A stretch of DNA of 64,000 nt, from NCBI GenBank assembly GCA_037043455.1, contig JAWPHD010005554.1, positions 96,952 through 160,951 of the forward strand, read 5' to 3'. The stretch comes from Cyrtodaria siliqua. Lineage: Eukaryota > Mollusca > Bivalvia > Adapedonta > Hiatellidae. Shown here in pieces: positions 38,036 through 50,555 of this stretch. The position numbers were made by a program, and so were the translations under genes. The notes beneath the pieces were generated by a model. That model was not told the DNA's origin and did no database searches. It was given only the letters and a program-made list of their open reading frames with translations. Each line of letters begins with the position of its first letter. Positions within the stretch are counted from its first letter, which is position 1.

Positions 38036-38326
38036 TTTCTTGAATGAAAACGTATTTTTAATTTCACTTCATAAAAACTATGCATTGTACGGGTTACAGT
38101 TGGGGACGCTGGTTCCAGCGATTTTCTTTTACATTTGCATGAAAACTAAGGAAATACTTCCAGAAACTTTATATCACTGGAACTTCATTTTTTATTGTTA
38201 AAGTAGTTTACAGTCAAATTATGTTTTGAAATTGTAAAATTTCAAATAACTGCAGTTAACATTTATATTTTGAGACAAAAATTTCAGGGAGTCTTAATTA
38301 ATCTGTATTCAACGCAATTAATCCAT

Positions 38327-38796
38327 TTTTTATTATAGATATTAGATTATTTTTAAATTGTTGATGGCGCAGAATTTTGCATTGCAACTGTCCTATCAAA
38401 AATAACTGTTGCATATAAATATTTATTTCTCAACCGATTTCGAAACGTAAGGTATTTATTTTACCACTAAAATGTCAGTTATAATGATATCTCACTTAAT
38501 TAGGTTCTAGTTAGTTGTTGTTTGAACTTTGGCAGACACAAGCGCCGTAAGCAATACATTTTTTTATTATAGATATTAGATTATTTTTAAATTGCTGATG
38601 GCGAAGAATTTTGCATTGCAACTGTCCTATCAAAAATAACTGTTGCATATAAATATTTATTTCTCAACCGATTTCGAAAAGTAAGGTATTTATTTTACCA
38701 CTAAAATGTCAGTTCTAATGATATCTAACTTAATTAGGTTTTAGTTAGTTATTGTTTGAACTTTGGTAGACACAAGCGCCGTAAGCAATACATACA
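38327..38796. repeat. Tandem duplication, 234-bp unit, two copies
   Basis: 'tattatagatattagatta' at 38331 recurs at 38565. The copies stay colinear through 'gcattgcaactgtcctatc', 'caaccgatttcgaaa' and 'gacacaagcgccgtaagc', with only a few substitutions (for example gttgatggcgca versus gctgatggcgaa). Recent by divergence. No ORF. Confidence 0.9.
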
Positions 38797-38964
38797 AATG
38801 CGTTCAAATGACTTGTAACACGAACGGATGCATTTTGCTTTGTGTGCCTATATCCGACTGACGAGTTGTTTTTGACGAATTGTTTTGGCAAAGTTTGAGG
38901 TTCTAAATACATGCGCTAATCACCCTAAAGCAGTAAATATTTCTTGTCCAGGCACCAATGCAAA

Positions 38965-39040
38965 CAGCCTATTAACAATCAATAGCCCCGGCGGGATTCG
39001 AACTCGATTGCAGTTGTGCGAGGTTCTACCACGTCGCCTA
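38965..39040 (-). repeat. tRNA-like sequence, SINE head or tRNA relic
   Basis: The reverse complement contains a strong B-box ('gagttcgaatcccgcc') about 35 bases after an A-box-like 'ggcgacgtggtagaacc'. T-stem pairing is imperfect and no convincing acceptor stem can be drawn, so it is not a functional tRNA. A tRNA-derived SINE head is the likelier reading. Confidence 0.35.
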
Positions 39041-40126
39041 ACAGCTAATATAGCTCCATTGTTAGAGAACATACTTCAGCAAGACAAGTATACCATTTTA
39101 TATTTCTGATTGGAATCGATAAAAATGTTATGTTATATTTTTTATCAACTGACAGTGTATCATAGACGAAATACTCAACTTGTTTGAATTACTGGAGTCG
39201 CATTTGGTATATGACAGATTAATGCAGTTGCTGAACGCATTTGCAATAAAAACAAAACCGCTAACTGCTTGTAATATCGAATAGTTCAGAGAAAATATAA
39301 TGCAGTAAACACAAAAGCTCTAACTGCATTAGTAATCGAATATTTTAGAGAAACAAACAGAGAACATTGATGACTTTTGATATTCAATAAGTTAAAAATA
39401 GTATTCGAATTTTCTCATTAATTAGATGCATACATGACCTTACGTTTTAAACGTTTACATTCACTCTAAATATACTTGAAATGCACTTGATTTTATTCTA
39501 CAATCTGCAATTACTGACACTTGTGTTTACATCAGTTAAGACACTGCGGCGTTTTTGTTTAATTGAAAGGGATGTTAATGTTGTATACAAAAAAACTTTG
39601 TAGACGATTTACTATCAGAGGGTCGTATAATTTGTTCTTTTTTTATTCATCTGCATAATAACATGTTGGTTTAATGTGGTATAATGCCTGAATAACAACG
39701 AAATAGTATAAGAACATTGAAATATAACACCTATACTATAAATAAAGCATTTGGCCTTGCCAGTTATCCGTGTTATGCAAAAGCGCACTAGTGTATATTG
39801 GGAACACAACGTACACGAACAGAAGGTGATATTACGTAAGTTCAAATGAGCTTTCCATTTCATTTTGATTATATTTCATTATTTCTAAGTCGTAAGACTT
39901 TCGAAAACTGTGTCAAATCTTTCATATGACTCTGTAATAAAACTTAACTTTTAAACGGTCCTGGATTGACTTTTGCCACTATTTAAAGCAGATACTTTTT
40001 GGAATTATGTACATGGCCTCTACAGTAGGCCATTGACCTACATGAACGACCAGTGGCTGACTGTTTAGTCTATTTCTTACACAACTGACTTCACAATGTA
40101 AAACAATGTCCTACATATGAAATGAA
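39041..40126. other. No gene seen
   Basis: AT-rich, no supported coding frame. A loose repeat of 'aaaaccgctaactgc'/'aaaagctctaactgca' occurs near 39250-39340. Confidence 0.4.
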
Positions 40127-40275
40127 AAATACTGAAAAGGTGATCCCTTGGAAGCAACAAACACAAACAAGAGAGAACAGTAGCAGACTCGGTTTTATTG
40201 AGTCTGTTCATGAGAGGCAAATATAAGATGCAATACCTCTCACGCCTCCTAGCACCGGCTTAAGCGATATTGAAG
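40127..40275 (-). repeat. R1 repeat, single partial unit
   Basis: It runs 'gatcccttggaagcaacaaa', 'agcagactcggttttattga', 'ctagcaccggcttaagcgat'. It stops at the 'gatatt' boundary that joins units in the tandem copies, so a single unit end is visible here. Confidence 0.7.
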
Positions 40276-40284
40276 TCGAAACGT

Positions 40285-41419
40285 AGTTCAACAAGTAGGT
40301 CACGGAGACATATTGTTTCATATTTGAAGATAGACATTTAAAACTTTGAAATAGTATCGCTGGTTCTCAAGTTCAAAGAGATGTTCCTATACCAGATCAA
40401 GTTTATAAACAATGCCAAACAAACAAGGTCAACAAGTTAAAATGATGCTACAGTGACAATGTTCAAGATGTATCGCTTACTTTTGAAACTTGGGTACTGA
40501 TTTCAAACGAAGATCATTAAACTTCAAAGCAAGTCAATTACCTCAAAAGTAGGTCAGTGACCTACATTTTGACCTATGTTTATTTGTATAATGTATTATA
40601 TATGATTATCCTTATATCATAATCTTACAAACGTTTCAAGATAATGTCAAGATATAGGTCACGGTGACCTTATTCTCCAAGTTTATAGATAAACACTTGA
40701 ATGATAAGTCAGTCTGTAGTGTGGCCGGATGTTTATCTGACCTTGACATTTCAATGTCAATGTTATCAAAAAGTCAATAAAATCTCGATCTATATCTGTT
40801 CTGTGTGGCCATTTAAAGAAATAAAACACTAGTTTATAGGAAATGACCACAACAGTGGAAGACGTTACTAAGTTTTCATCTTTAAAGGTTCAACTTCAAA
40901 TCACCATCAGTGTAGCCTGCTGTTAAAGTAACGAATCCCACGTGTCGTCCGAATATCGCAGATTCGCATCACGTTCACGCATTTTCGTTCTATCTGTCAT
41001 AGGGCCAGATAGCGAGATGTCCAAACGGGATTCAATTGGAAACACATAAACAAAATAATTTTAGAAAGAAAACAAAAAAAAATCATCTAGAGTCTTGCTT
41101 TATTCTGTTGGTAATTGCATCACAGGTTTATATTGAAAATGACAAACCTAGCTCAGATTCAATTAGGTTTACCTTTAGAGATAGGTTTCGCACCTGCACA
41201 CTTCACGTTTTTGAGATTATTGTACCGAGATATTTCTCTTTTATTAGATATCTTATGCTTTAGGAAGGTCGTTTAACACATGTAGTTTAAAAGGGATGTT
41301 TGAAAGGGATTTATAAGAAACTATTTTATTTATCAAAACAAGGTCAATGACTTCAAACTAATGGTGGAGACATACTTCTTCATTTGTTTTAAATGCAACT
41401 TGAAAGCTGGCACAATACC
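40285..41419. repeat. 'Aggtca'-rich interspersed repeat fragments
   Basis: The segment is rich in 'caagtaggtcacggagac', 'aggtcagtgacctacatttt' and 'ataggtcacggtgacctt' phrases that recur imperfectly at 40290, 40540 and 40660, and again near 41340. These look like high-copy molluscan interspersed repeats. Between 40870 and 41300 I see nothing. The 75-codon frame at 41036 is not supported. Confidence 0.4.
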
Positions 41420-41715
41420 CTGAACAAAATTCCTAATTACTCACTTTTTTATCTTAAATAATTTTGTTATTTTAAATATATTTTAGAATAGATATGTGAT
41501 AAGTATTTCGTTTTGACCCATAGTTTGTTAAACATTTATTTTTTGTTTAAATTGTTACATCTTTTGAGAGTTACCCTCCCTTTATATGAAAACATGAAAT
41601 GTGCTGATAAAACACATAACATGAGTCAAAGATCGCTTAAAGATATAAAATTCTTAAAATTGGTATGAAATAATAGAAAGAAACATAAAATTTTGACCCA
41701 TTTATCGCAGATGTA
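41420..41715 (-). repeat. Dispersed repeat shared with 26041-26345
   Basis: Inverted relative to the copy in the satellite element right flank. Both ends of the homology are sharp ('caaaattcctaattactcac' here; 'gacccatttatcgcagat'), giving an element of about 300 bp. Confidence 0.65.
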
Positions 41716-42169
41716 GGTCACAGTTATCACGAGGTATTATTTCACAAAATCCCTTGTTTCGATCATTACCATGATTACATAAAAGTAGTTCAATTTTCTG
41801 TCACAGTTATCTTTTTCATTTTTAAAGACAAAGCCTTGACAAGATAAAAAGTTCAACAGTGTCCAAACAGTTGTTACACAGTATTGCTTTTGTTAAAAGG
41901 TTTCTCAGGCAACATTAATAACTGTTCTGTTGTATAATGCTCATATGGGAGTTTCGAGCCTCAACCATTTTTGTAATTCTCTTATTTCAATTGAAATATG
42001 AAACACTTGGCTCTGGGAATAAAAAGTTATTGCAAGTTTGTAATATATTTTTATGAATTTGCCCATAAAATAGAAATGATATACAACAGGCACTGAATAT
42101 GTTCATTTAAAAAAGTTTATTACCGACACGATGTAATTATTTATAGTAACATATTAGATACATTTTTGT
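41716..42169. other. No gene seen
   Basis: AT-rich, no repeat partner or coding signal found. Confidence 0.35.
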
Positions 42170-42385
42170 ATTATTGCCTATTAATGCTGCCTTGTTTGTT
42201 AGAGAATATAACCTGGCGGGCATATCCTTATTTACGCTGTTCCCTTTTATTGGGATGGCAAAAGGATAAGAGTATGGTGTTGTGCCCACTAGAACCTGGT
42301 TTAAACTCCCATCGGCCTTTTGTGCCACTGACCGTTCCAAGGCGGTAGCTTTATTGTCAATCCTGTTATGTTTGTGATGTTATAT
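42170..42385 (+). mobile_element. PLE 3'-module fragment
   Basis: Contains 'attgcctattaatgctgcct', 'tgttagagaat', 'agaacctggtttaaactccc', 'gccactgaccgttccaagg' and 'tttgtgatgt'. It is colinear with 3985-4190. Truncated at both ends. The open frames called here on both strands are artefacts. Confidence 0.6.
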
Positions 42386-42529
42386 CTTGATTTTTCGAAT
42401 GAGATGTTTTGGTGACAATCGATGTGTGTAAGTAAATGTGTGTAAGTAATGAAATGGTGTGGATATGACGATTTAGTGTTATACTCAAAAACTCAAAAAC
42501 TCAAAAATTCGTTTCGCTTAATCCTAAGC

Positions 42530-44040
42530 TTAGGACTAGTGACTTTTTACATAATAGTATGCTTAGCCCTATGACGTACTACACAATACTATGCTTAGGC
42601 CTAGTGACTTATTACATAATAGTATGCTTAGCCCTATGACGTACTACACAATACTATGCTTAGGCCTAGTGACTTATTACATAATAGTATGCTTAGCCCT
42701 ATGACGTACTACACAATACTATGCTTAGGCCTAGTGACTTATTACATAATAGTATGCTTAGCCCTATGACGTACTACACACTACTATGCTTAGGCCTAGT
42801 GACGTATTACATAATAGTATGCTTAGCCCTATGACGTACTACACAATACTATGCTTAGGCCTAGTGACATAATAGTATGCTTAGCCCTATGACGTACTAC
42901 ACAGTACTATGCTTAGACCTAGTGACGTATTACATAATAGTATGCTTAGCCCTATGACGTCCTACACAATACTATGCTTAGACCTAGTGACTTATTACAT
43001 AATAGTATGCTTAGCCCTATGACGTACTACACAATACTATGCTTAGGCCTAGTGACTTATTACATAATAGTATGCTTAGCCCTATGACGTACTACCCAAT
43101 ACTATGCTTAGGCCTAGTGACTTATTACATAATAGTATGCTTAACCCTATGACGTACTACACAATACTATGCTTAGGCCTAGTGACTTATTACATAATAG
43201 TATGCTTAGCCCTATGACGTACTACACAATACTATGCTTAGGCCTAGTGACTTATTACATAATAGTATGCTTAGCCCTATGACGTACTACACAATACTAT
43301 GCTTAGTCCTAGTGACTTATTACATAATAGTATGCTTAGCCCTATGACGTACTACACAATACTATGCTTAGGCCTAGTGACTTATTACATAATAGTATGC
43401 TTAGCCCTATGACGTACTACACAATACTATGCTTAGGCCTAGTGACTTATTACATAATAGTATGCTTAGCCCTATGACGTACTACACAATACTATGCTTA
43501 AGCCTAGTGACTTATTACATAATAGTATGCTTAGCCCTATGACGTACTACACAATACTATGCTTAGGCCTAGTGACTTATTACATAATAGTATGCTTAGC
43601 CCTATGACGTACTACACAATACTATGCTTAGGCCTAGTCACTTATTACATAATAGTATGCTTAGCCCTATGACGTACTACACAATACTATGCTTAGGCCT
43701 AGTGACTTATTACATAATAGTATGCTTAGCCCTATGACGTACTACACAATACTATGCTTAGGCCTAGTGACTTATTACATAATAATATGCTTAGCCCTAT
43801 GACGTACTACACAATACTATGCTTAGGCCTAGTGACTTATTACATAATAGTATGCTTAGCCCTATGACGTACTACACAATACTATGCTTAGGCCTAGTGA
43901 CTTATTACATAATAATATGCTTAGCCCTATGACGTACTACACAATACTATGCTTAGGCCTAGTGACTTATTACATAATAGTATGCTTAGCCCTATGACGT
44001 ACTACACAATACTATGCTTAGGCCTAGTGACGTATTGAGA
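42530..44040 (+). repeat. 65-bp dimeric satellite, about 23 copies
   Basis: Period 65 bp (for example 42602 to 42667). Each unit is a dimer of related halves of 32 and 33 bp: 'tgacttattacataatagta', 'tgcttagccc' and 'tgacgtactacacaatacta', 'tgcttaggcc'. Units are nearly identical; one near 42868 lacks about 7 bp ('ttattac'). The array starts in a degenerate 'ctcaaaaactcaaaaa' run and ends at 'gtattgagaataatttgctt'. High homogeneity implies recent amplification of an already dimerised unit. Confidence 0.95.
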
Positions 44041-44581
44041 ATAATTTGCTTAGACATAGTATCTTGTTACACAATACTAAGCTCCGAGTCGGAGGGAGGC
44101 TTGTTTAAAGGGTTAGGAAAATACCTTTAAAACTTAAACATTCTTCTGTCATAAATCGCTTGAACCGTTAGACAATACATGGCTTTAAAACGTACTGTTA
44201 AATGCGTATGCGTACGTTTTTCCCGGAGACGTCATTCTGAATTCATGTCTGTTGTTACGTGTGAACAAGTTACGGAAATTATTATAAATCCAGGATAGCT
44301 TACATATGTTCAACTATCCGACCATCATCGAAAAAACAGTTTTTATCCACAGACCTCAGTCTCCATTGCTATGTCCAATTACATTTATGTTAGAGTCACT
44401 TCAGTTTAGTTGACATTGATTTGTTTTATATAGGAGATTTAACGAGAAAAGTTTCCGCTATGTTCCATGTGCGAATCGAGCATAGTACTTAAAGTATTCC
44501 ATGTGCGAATCAGGCACAATGCTTAAAGAATTATTGCGGTGGTTCTTTTGTCTGCTTCAGTGGACGCTGTATATAGAGGAT
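44041..44581. other. No gene seen
   Basis: Degenerate satellite tail to about 44085, then unique-looking DNA. A short direct repeat 'ttccatgtgcgaatc' occurs at 44462 and 44497. Confidence 0.4.
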
Positions 44582-45083
44582 CTCATTACTGAATTCATTA
44601 AACGAGCTGGCAAAATGATATAATGCGAGGCTCTTGCCGAACATTATATCAACTTTGCTAACGAGTTTAATAAATTCAATAATGAATGAGAACGTATGTT
44701 GTTATTCCATTCCCACACCGTAAGCTATGTGATAAATCATTTTATCACATAATTTACGGTGTGGGAGTGAAATAACACCATTCTATATTTTCGATATACC
44801 ACTAGTAAGTAATAAGTATGCAAATAAGCTTAGTATGCGCTGTCAAAAAAATCGATAATGACTATTATCACATTCCCACGGTTTATGTCGGTTTCGCGTG
44901 TTAAACGACAGGCAAAACGCAATAAAAGTCGATATGTGAGTTATGTGATAAATAGAATCTAACATTCGTTGTCATTCATTATTGAATTTGACAAACTGGT
45001 TAGCAAAAATGATATAATGCTCGACAAGAGCCTCGCATTATATCATTTTGCCAACTCGTTTAATAAATTCAATAATGAATGAG
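44582..45083. mobile_element. Palindrome-ended element, about 500 bp
   Basis: Two imperfect palindromes (44582-44690 and 44973-45083) share the same sequence ('aatgatataatgc', 'aaattcaataatgaatgag') and bracket the segment. Between them, at 44701-44775, lies another hairpin with arms of about 36 bp ('cccacaccgtaa'/'ttacggtgtggg'). Related half-palindromes occur in R2 at 9790-9832 plus 9975-10000 and at 48940-49025. No ORF. It resembles a fold-back or MITE-type element; target duplication was not identified. Confidence 0.6.
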
Positions 45084-45884
45084 TACTCATGTAAGATCCA
45101 CTATTAACCATGCTAGTCTAGAACGCATCATAAATAATCCAATCACCAGAATTTGTCATTACAAACCAATACAGGGATCAAGTAAACGTCATATTTCAAC
45201 AACACAAAGACAAAATATACTGAGCAAAATACATTCGGCACACAAAAAGGATGTCATTTCCATTGACGAGTTACAAAGCCGTGTATGTTCGTGGTCAATC
45301 ATACTGTTACAAAATTATTTGTAAACAAAGTCGGTGATAAAAATGAATCAAATATGATTGGAACATACTTTTACAGGTTATCGGAAATCTTTCTCATTTC
45401 AATGAAAAGGGAGGTAATTTTAAAATTACGAAATTTGTAAAGTTTTTGTTGAAGAATAACAATCCTTTGGGCGTTTTTTAAACAATGACATACTGGAAAA
45501 GTCTTGGCAATGACAAACTTTAAATTTGTTCAAACTGATGCGAAATTTTATGAAGTAAGTTGTTTTTAATATATGGGAGGTAATTCTGAAATAACACATT
45601 TTTTTGAAAATCACTTCCTTACCTATTATTCCTAATATCTTCAAACAATTACATTAATGTTCATATGTTTAATCTTGTCCTTAAAAAATGTTGCTATACT
45701 TTTTTTCTTCAGTATATAATACACGAGTCTGTTGGACAGGTATTATTTTAACTCATTGAATATATACGGACTATGCTCAGAAAAGCTGTCACTATGTGAA
45801 CAATTTACTGTGGAGCCGATGATATTCCGTAAATAAACATCCAAACTGGAGTCGATAGATTTATTTATTTGATTTTCCTAAATG
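45084..45884. other. No gene seen; 'gggaggtaatt' repeats
   Basis: Contains two 'gggaggtaattytgaaat'-like motifs near 45409 and 45580, related to 25998-26020. The frame at 45079-45324 has no recognised homology. AT-rich otherwise. Confidence 0.35.
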
Positions 45885-46460
45885 AGTCCTGTCAGAAGAA
45901 CAGAAGTTTGTATTAACATTTGCATGACCGTTAGGACAAGGATTAACTTCACAGGTAAAGTGTTCCAGTCCTGTCAGGAGAGCAGATGTTTGTATTAACA
46001 TTTGCATGACCGTTAGGGCAAGGATTAACTTCACAGGTAAAGTGTTCCAGTCCTGTCAGGAGAGCAGATGTTTGTATTAACATTTGCATGACCGTTAGGA
46101 CAAGGATTAACTTCACAGGTAAAGTGGTCCAGTCCTGTCAGGAGAGCAGATGTTTGTATTAACATTTGCATAACCGTTAGGACAAGGATTAACTTCACAG
46201 GTAAAGTGTTCCAGTCCTGTCAGGAGAGCAGATGTTTGTATTAACATTTGCATGACCGTTAGGACAAGGATTAACTTCACAGGTAAAGTGTTCCAGTCCT
46301 GTCAGGAGAGCAGATGTTTGTATTAACATTTGCATGACCGTTAGGACAAGGATTAACTTCACAGGTAAAGTGTTCCAGTCATGTCAGGAGAGCAGATGTT
46401 TGTATTAACATTTGCATGACCGTTAGGGCAAGGATTAACTTCACAGGTAAAGTGGTCCAG
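45885..46460 (+). repeat. 82-bp tandem repeat, about 7 copies
   Basis: Period 82 bp (45885 to 45967). The unit contains 'agtcctgtcaggagagcag', 'atttgcatgaccgttagg' and 'aggattaacttcacaggtaa'. Only isolated substitutions separate copies. The first unit ('gtcagaagaacagaag') is the most diverged and the array ends 'aagtggtccag'. Confidence 0.95.
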
Positions 46461-46669
46461 ATGAATGCACTTGACATTTTAAATTAGAAATAACAGTTAT
46501 TTCCATGCCAAAAGCAACTATCCAGCCATGCATTGATTTTGTATGATATGTTCCATGTTGTTTAAACGTGTTAACATCTGCTGTATATTAGTGCATAACA
46601 TATTTTAGTGTGAAGACACTAATTATATTATTGGCTTCACATTCCAAACATACATAGCCCATTGTGGTT

Positions 46670-46830
46670 CTGTCTGTTCTTTTCTATTCTTATGGCTGGA
46701 GGGAGGTATCTAGTACTGGTTCTACCTAGGAAACATTTGTTGGTCTGCCTCCACCGCGAAAAAAATTGACAAGCAAATATAGTCTAAGAAGTGTCGAAAA
46801 TGACGTAAAACACCATTCAACCAGGCACCT
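46670..46830 (+). repeat. SINE fragment
   Basis: Shares 'ttcttatgg', 'agtactggttctac', 'ctgcctccac' and 'gtaaaacaccattcaa' with the fuller SINE at 53396-53650. The tRNA-like head is missing. Confidence 0.55.
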
Positions 46831-46984
46831 TTTCGATTTTAAAACATTTCGTTATAGGTAACTCAAAAAACAAACATTATTAATGTAATTATGTTTTTTT
46901 CCACAATATGTTATTGTCATTATGAAAAAGTGCCTTTTCGGCACAAACAGTTTTCTGCTATATGTCGTCACCTGATTTTCAGGT

Positions 46985-47600
46985 CACCTCTAAAAATAGT
47001 AAAGAAGTCGAACAGGGAAACAAGCAAAACGGGAAACAAGCAAAACGACAAATATGAATGGCAATGCAAATAAGGAATAAAGGCATATGACGTCACAAAC
47101 ACAAAATGGGTTGACAATATGGCTACCTCCTTGGAACTGTCAGTGGCAAAAATAGGCACCTGGGGGTTTAAACCAGGTTCCAGGGTAACCAAACCTCACA
47201 CTTACCCTACTATCACCTCAGTAAAACGGGACAGTGTAAATAAAGAAATCCCCGCCATGAACTATTCTCTAACCAACAAGGCAGCATTTATATGCAATGT
47301 TAGTAAAACACAAAGATGCTCGTGTATATATAAACACAAAACATAATAGCCTAGAAAGCCACGAAGAAGGTACTCATGTACTTGGCAGAAGCCAGAGCAA
47401 CAAAAAATAAACCATTGAGGGCACGACAATACAAGATTGCAGACAAACATCAAACGTCACCGTCCTTTTGGGCTTTATGTAGACGTCGTCATAGGGTCCA
47501 CAGCCTGTCCGGTCATCGCACAATTAAAGAGTAAAGTATAGTGGCGAACTGTAAATGGGTCCACCACCAAGCATGCAGTGCACAAGTTTAGCGTTGCAAA
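46985..47600 (-). pseudogene. PLE C-terminal fragment plus 3' module
   Basis: The reverse complement starts in the C-terminal coding piece (DPFTVRHY-like, NCAMTGQAVDPM) near 47560, reaches a stop at about 47480, then runs through the complete 3' module to 'ctgttcgacttc' near 47010. It is colinear with 3720-4260 and 62080-62640. A small duplication 'aaacaagcaaaacg' at 47020-47050 lies near the end. Confidence 0.65.
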
Positions 47601-47604
47601 ATGA

Positions 47605-47904
47605 TAGGGTCAGAACCTCTTTTGATAATTCTACAAGTATTGAACACATAAAGTTAAATAGTTACAATTATACAAGTAGTGAAAAAGCCGTCTGTATGCC
47701 GCACGTACTCCTTCAAAATAACGCTACTAGATTTCCAATATAAGTGAACTTAAGAATATCTCGCTCGACTGCCTATTGTAAATGGTCTCTAGATTCAGCT
47801 TTTGAGAACACGCACATGGTCCTTGTATTACACGTTTCCTAAAGCCCACAAGTTTACAATGGATTTAAAACCAAGATAAATCGATATACTAAACAATATA
47901 CAAT
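47605..47904. other. No gene seen
   Basis: No repeat partner or supported frame. Confidence 0.35.
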
Positions 47905-49060
47905 ACAGCATTTTTGAATCAACACGACCCGAGATCAAAATAGTTTATATCTGCAATGTTCAAATATTATTCGGTAAGAACCGTATTAGAAACAAGAGAA
48001 AATCCACACAGATATCACTTCAAATGTTCTCAAATTGCACGAGCTAAATGCATATTGTTTACGTTAATGTGCCAACTCTACATACTCCTCTATTACAAAT
48101 AATGAATTACCAGGACTTACCACATGTTTTTCACCAAGGATGAAACGTAAATTTCTTTTCTCCACTTATGTCTAATTAGACAAAACAAACTGAAGAAATT
48201 TGACAAGCTTCAATAATCGATTTTCCATATAGTAACTGCAAGATTTGAATTATTGCTTAACGGCTCATCAGGGGTTAATTCGAGCAGGTCCATAGATAGG
48301 GTAAAGATACATAGGAATCCGCGTCTGTGCTCTAGTATTAACTATAGAACAGATTTCTATGGTTCTTTAACGTGCTCGGTGGATAGACTCCAATGATACA
48401 CGGGGGCCGCACGGATTACGTTCCCACACGTCGAAAAAGGAGAAGTTCCTAGCCTAAAAAATCACTGAAGAAGCAAAGTGAGACTAGCAACCCGTGATTC
48501 CGAGTATATCGCTCTATTCACTGGCCACCGTTACCGCTTTTAATTGCAACACGGTGCTCGCTAAAAATACCACCAACTGAGGCATATTATATACGTGGTA
48601 TTTCTTCACAATTTGACATCATACTGAATTACCCAGCTGATTAAAACTGAAATATAAAGAAATCACACATTTGAGAACCTCAACCAGTTTAGTAACTTAA
48701 TAAAAAGTCGTAATTACTAGAATAAGTTGATATAAATAAACCTATTTTGATACAAACATAAATACATTCGATAAATTAATGACATTTTAAACCAGTGAGT
48801 CATAGTATATACCTTCAAAGTAGAATGAAAGGATGTCGTTAGTAAACAAAATAAAAATATATGTTATAAATATTATTTTTTTAGAAAAATATATGCAGGT
48901 CTAAGTTACATACCTACTAATTGATAGACGATCTTACCTGAGTGCTCATTAATAATGAGTTGGCTAACATGCTTGACGAGCAATATATCATTTTCGCCAA
49001 CGAATGTAATGAATTGAATAAATACATTTCATTTAAATGAATAAATCGCTAATAGTGTTG
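47905..49060 (+). repeat. R2 long dispersed repeat, copy B
   Basis: Diverged, colinear counterpart of 8270-10060, in the same orientation. It is more compact: about 500 bp present in copy A (roughly 8920-9450) are not represented, and the 142-bp insertion of copy A is absent, which makes this the empty site. It ends in the 'tcattaataatgagttggct' half-palindrome and 'gccaacgaatgtaatgaatt'. Confidence 0.65.
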
Positions 49061-49079
49061 GTTGTTTCATATATGAGTT

Positions 49080-49335
49080 TTGAGTCTGTTCATGAGATGT
49101 AATATAAGGTGCAACAAGTCTCCTAACACCGGCTAAGCGGTATTCCAATTATACTAAAACCACAAAGATTGGGATTTATGATCCCAATGGACAATTCGTA
49201 ATAATATTTTAGATTTGTATTCGGTGCGACATTTTACAGCCAAAATACAGCACTACACAAACGCTAGTGGCAGACTCGATTTTAATGCGTATGTTCATGA
49301 GAGGTAATATAGGTGCAACACCTCTCACGTCCCCT
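49080..49335 (-). repeat. R1 repeat, diverged
   Basis: Contains 'gagtctgttcatgaga', 'acaccggctaagcggtatt', 'gggatttatgatccca', 'agattgtattcggtgcg'-like and 'tcatgagaggtaata' near 49296, so slightly more than one unit is present. The most diverged R1 copy in the window. Confidence 0.55.
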
Positions 49336-50555
49336 ATAACATATTTATCATGAATTGAATGCATAAGCCTGATGTACTCCATTTAACATTCTCCGAGGAT
49401 ATACACCGATACAGCCCAGTTTACGTTCCAAATCCCGCACATGTCTAACATAAATCGTTCGGATTCAGTGTATTCAATTTGTGCGCGATTCGGCAAAACG
49501 TACACATACCCAATTATATATTATAAACATCTTGATAACATAACATATATCATAATGCACTCGGGATATATAAAAAATGATCTAAGCAATCCTCGTTTAA
49601 TCTAAGGAATATATTTGCATTTCTTATTGTAATAAAATGTTGATAATCGATTTTGCCATGTGTTTAATAAAACATGATTGGAAAGTCTGGTCTGCATTAA
49701 TCGTGTGCACAGCCAATGAATATATGTGTAGACGCACTTGTAAGAAGTAAATGGTTATATTATGAAGCATTGTCAGACTTCGGAATATTTCCAATACAAG
49801 AGGAAACAAACACGCAGTTATTACATATATTTGCTATTTGCATGTGTTTTCTTGTCCGAAGTTGGCGTACATGGTTCGTTATTTATGTCTGTTTTGTGTG
49901 TAGTGTTAGAAATCCATTTGGACATTTGAAGCTTAAAATATACTAGTAGGAAACACCCAATACACAGACGAAAACTGTACTGGAATGAATGATGGAATGG
50001 ACGCAAACTGTACTGGAATGAATGATGGAATGGTGTTTTACGGCAGGTCCACACATACATAGGTCATATTGTGCACAAGTCAACAACCCTCTCGGTGAAT
50101 AGCCCAGCCCTGCTAGAAGGAAGCCACTCCCCGAGTAACGCTTTTTCGTCGAATACAGTGTATTATTCACCGACAAAGCCGAAATGGCTTTCCAAGAGTT
50201 ACGAATATATTTGTTAATATGCCATTTGAATCAGTGTAAGGTCATTTGGTATTAGATATATGTAAATAAATCTCAATAAGTGACAAGAAAAAACTGATGC
50301 AAAGCATCAGGGCGGCGCAGAATGTTTTCAAAAGGAGGAAACAAACATGCGTAATTATTTGCAAATGTTTATTATATAACAACAAAAATGTAGAAATATT
50401 TTAAAAAGTATAAATGTTATATGGCAACAGTAAGCAATAGTAACTTGAGAACAAAGGCACATACTTAAGATATCAAAACATATTTACGTGTTTGCATTAA
50501 TTGCTGATGATATATATTTTTAAAATGTTGAGGTAGTTTGAATTAAATAACATAC
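49336..50555. other. No gene seen; small 32-bp duplication
   Basis: A 32-bp segment containing 'actgtactggaatgaatgat' is repeated twice at about 49974-50037. Otherwise AT-rich DNA. The overlapping open frames at 49716-50176 run on both strands and have no recognisable homology. Confidence 0.4.

Noticed and set aside
38965..39040. Functional tRNA gene on the minus strand
   Set aside because: The B-box is good but the T-stem and acceptor pairing fail; better read as a SINE head or relic.
49716..50176. Overlapping frames on both strands
   Set aside because: Partly generated by a 32-bp duplication; no recognisable domain.
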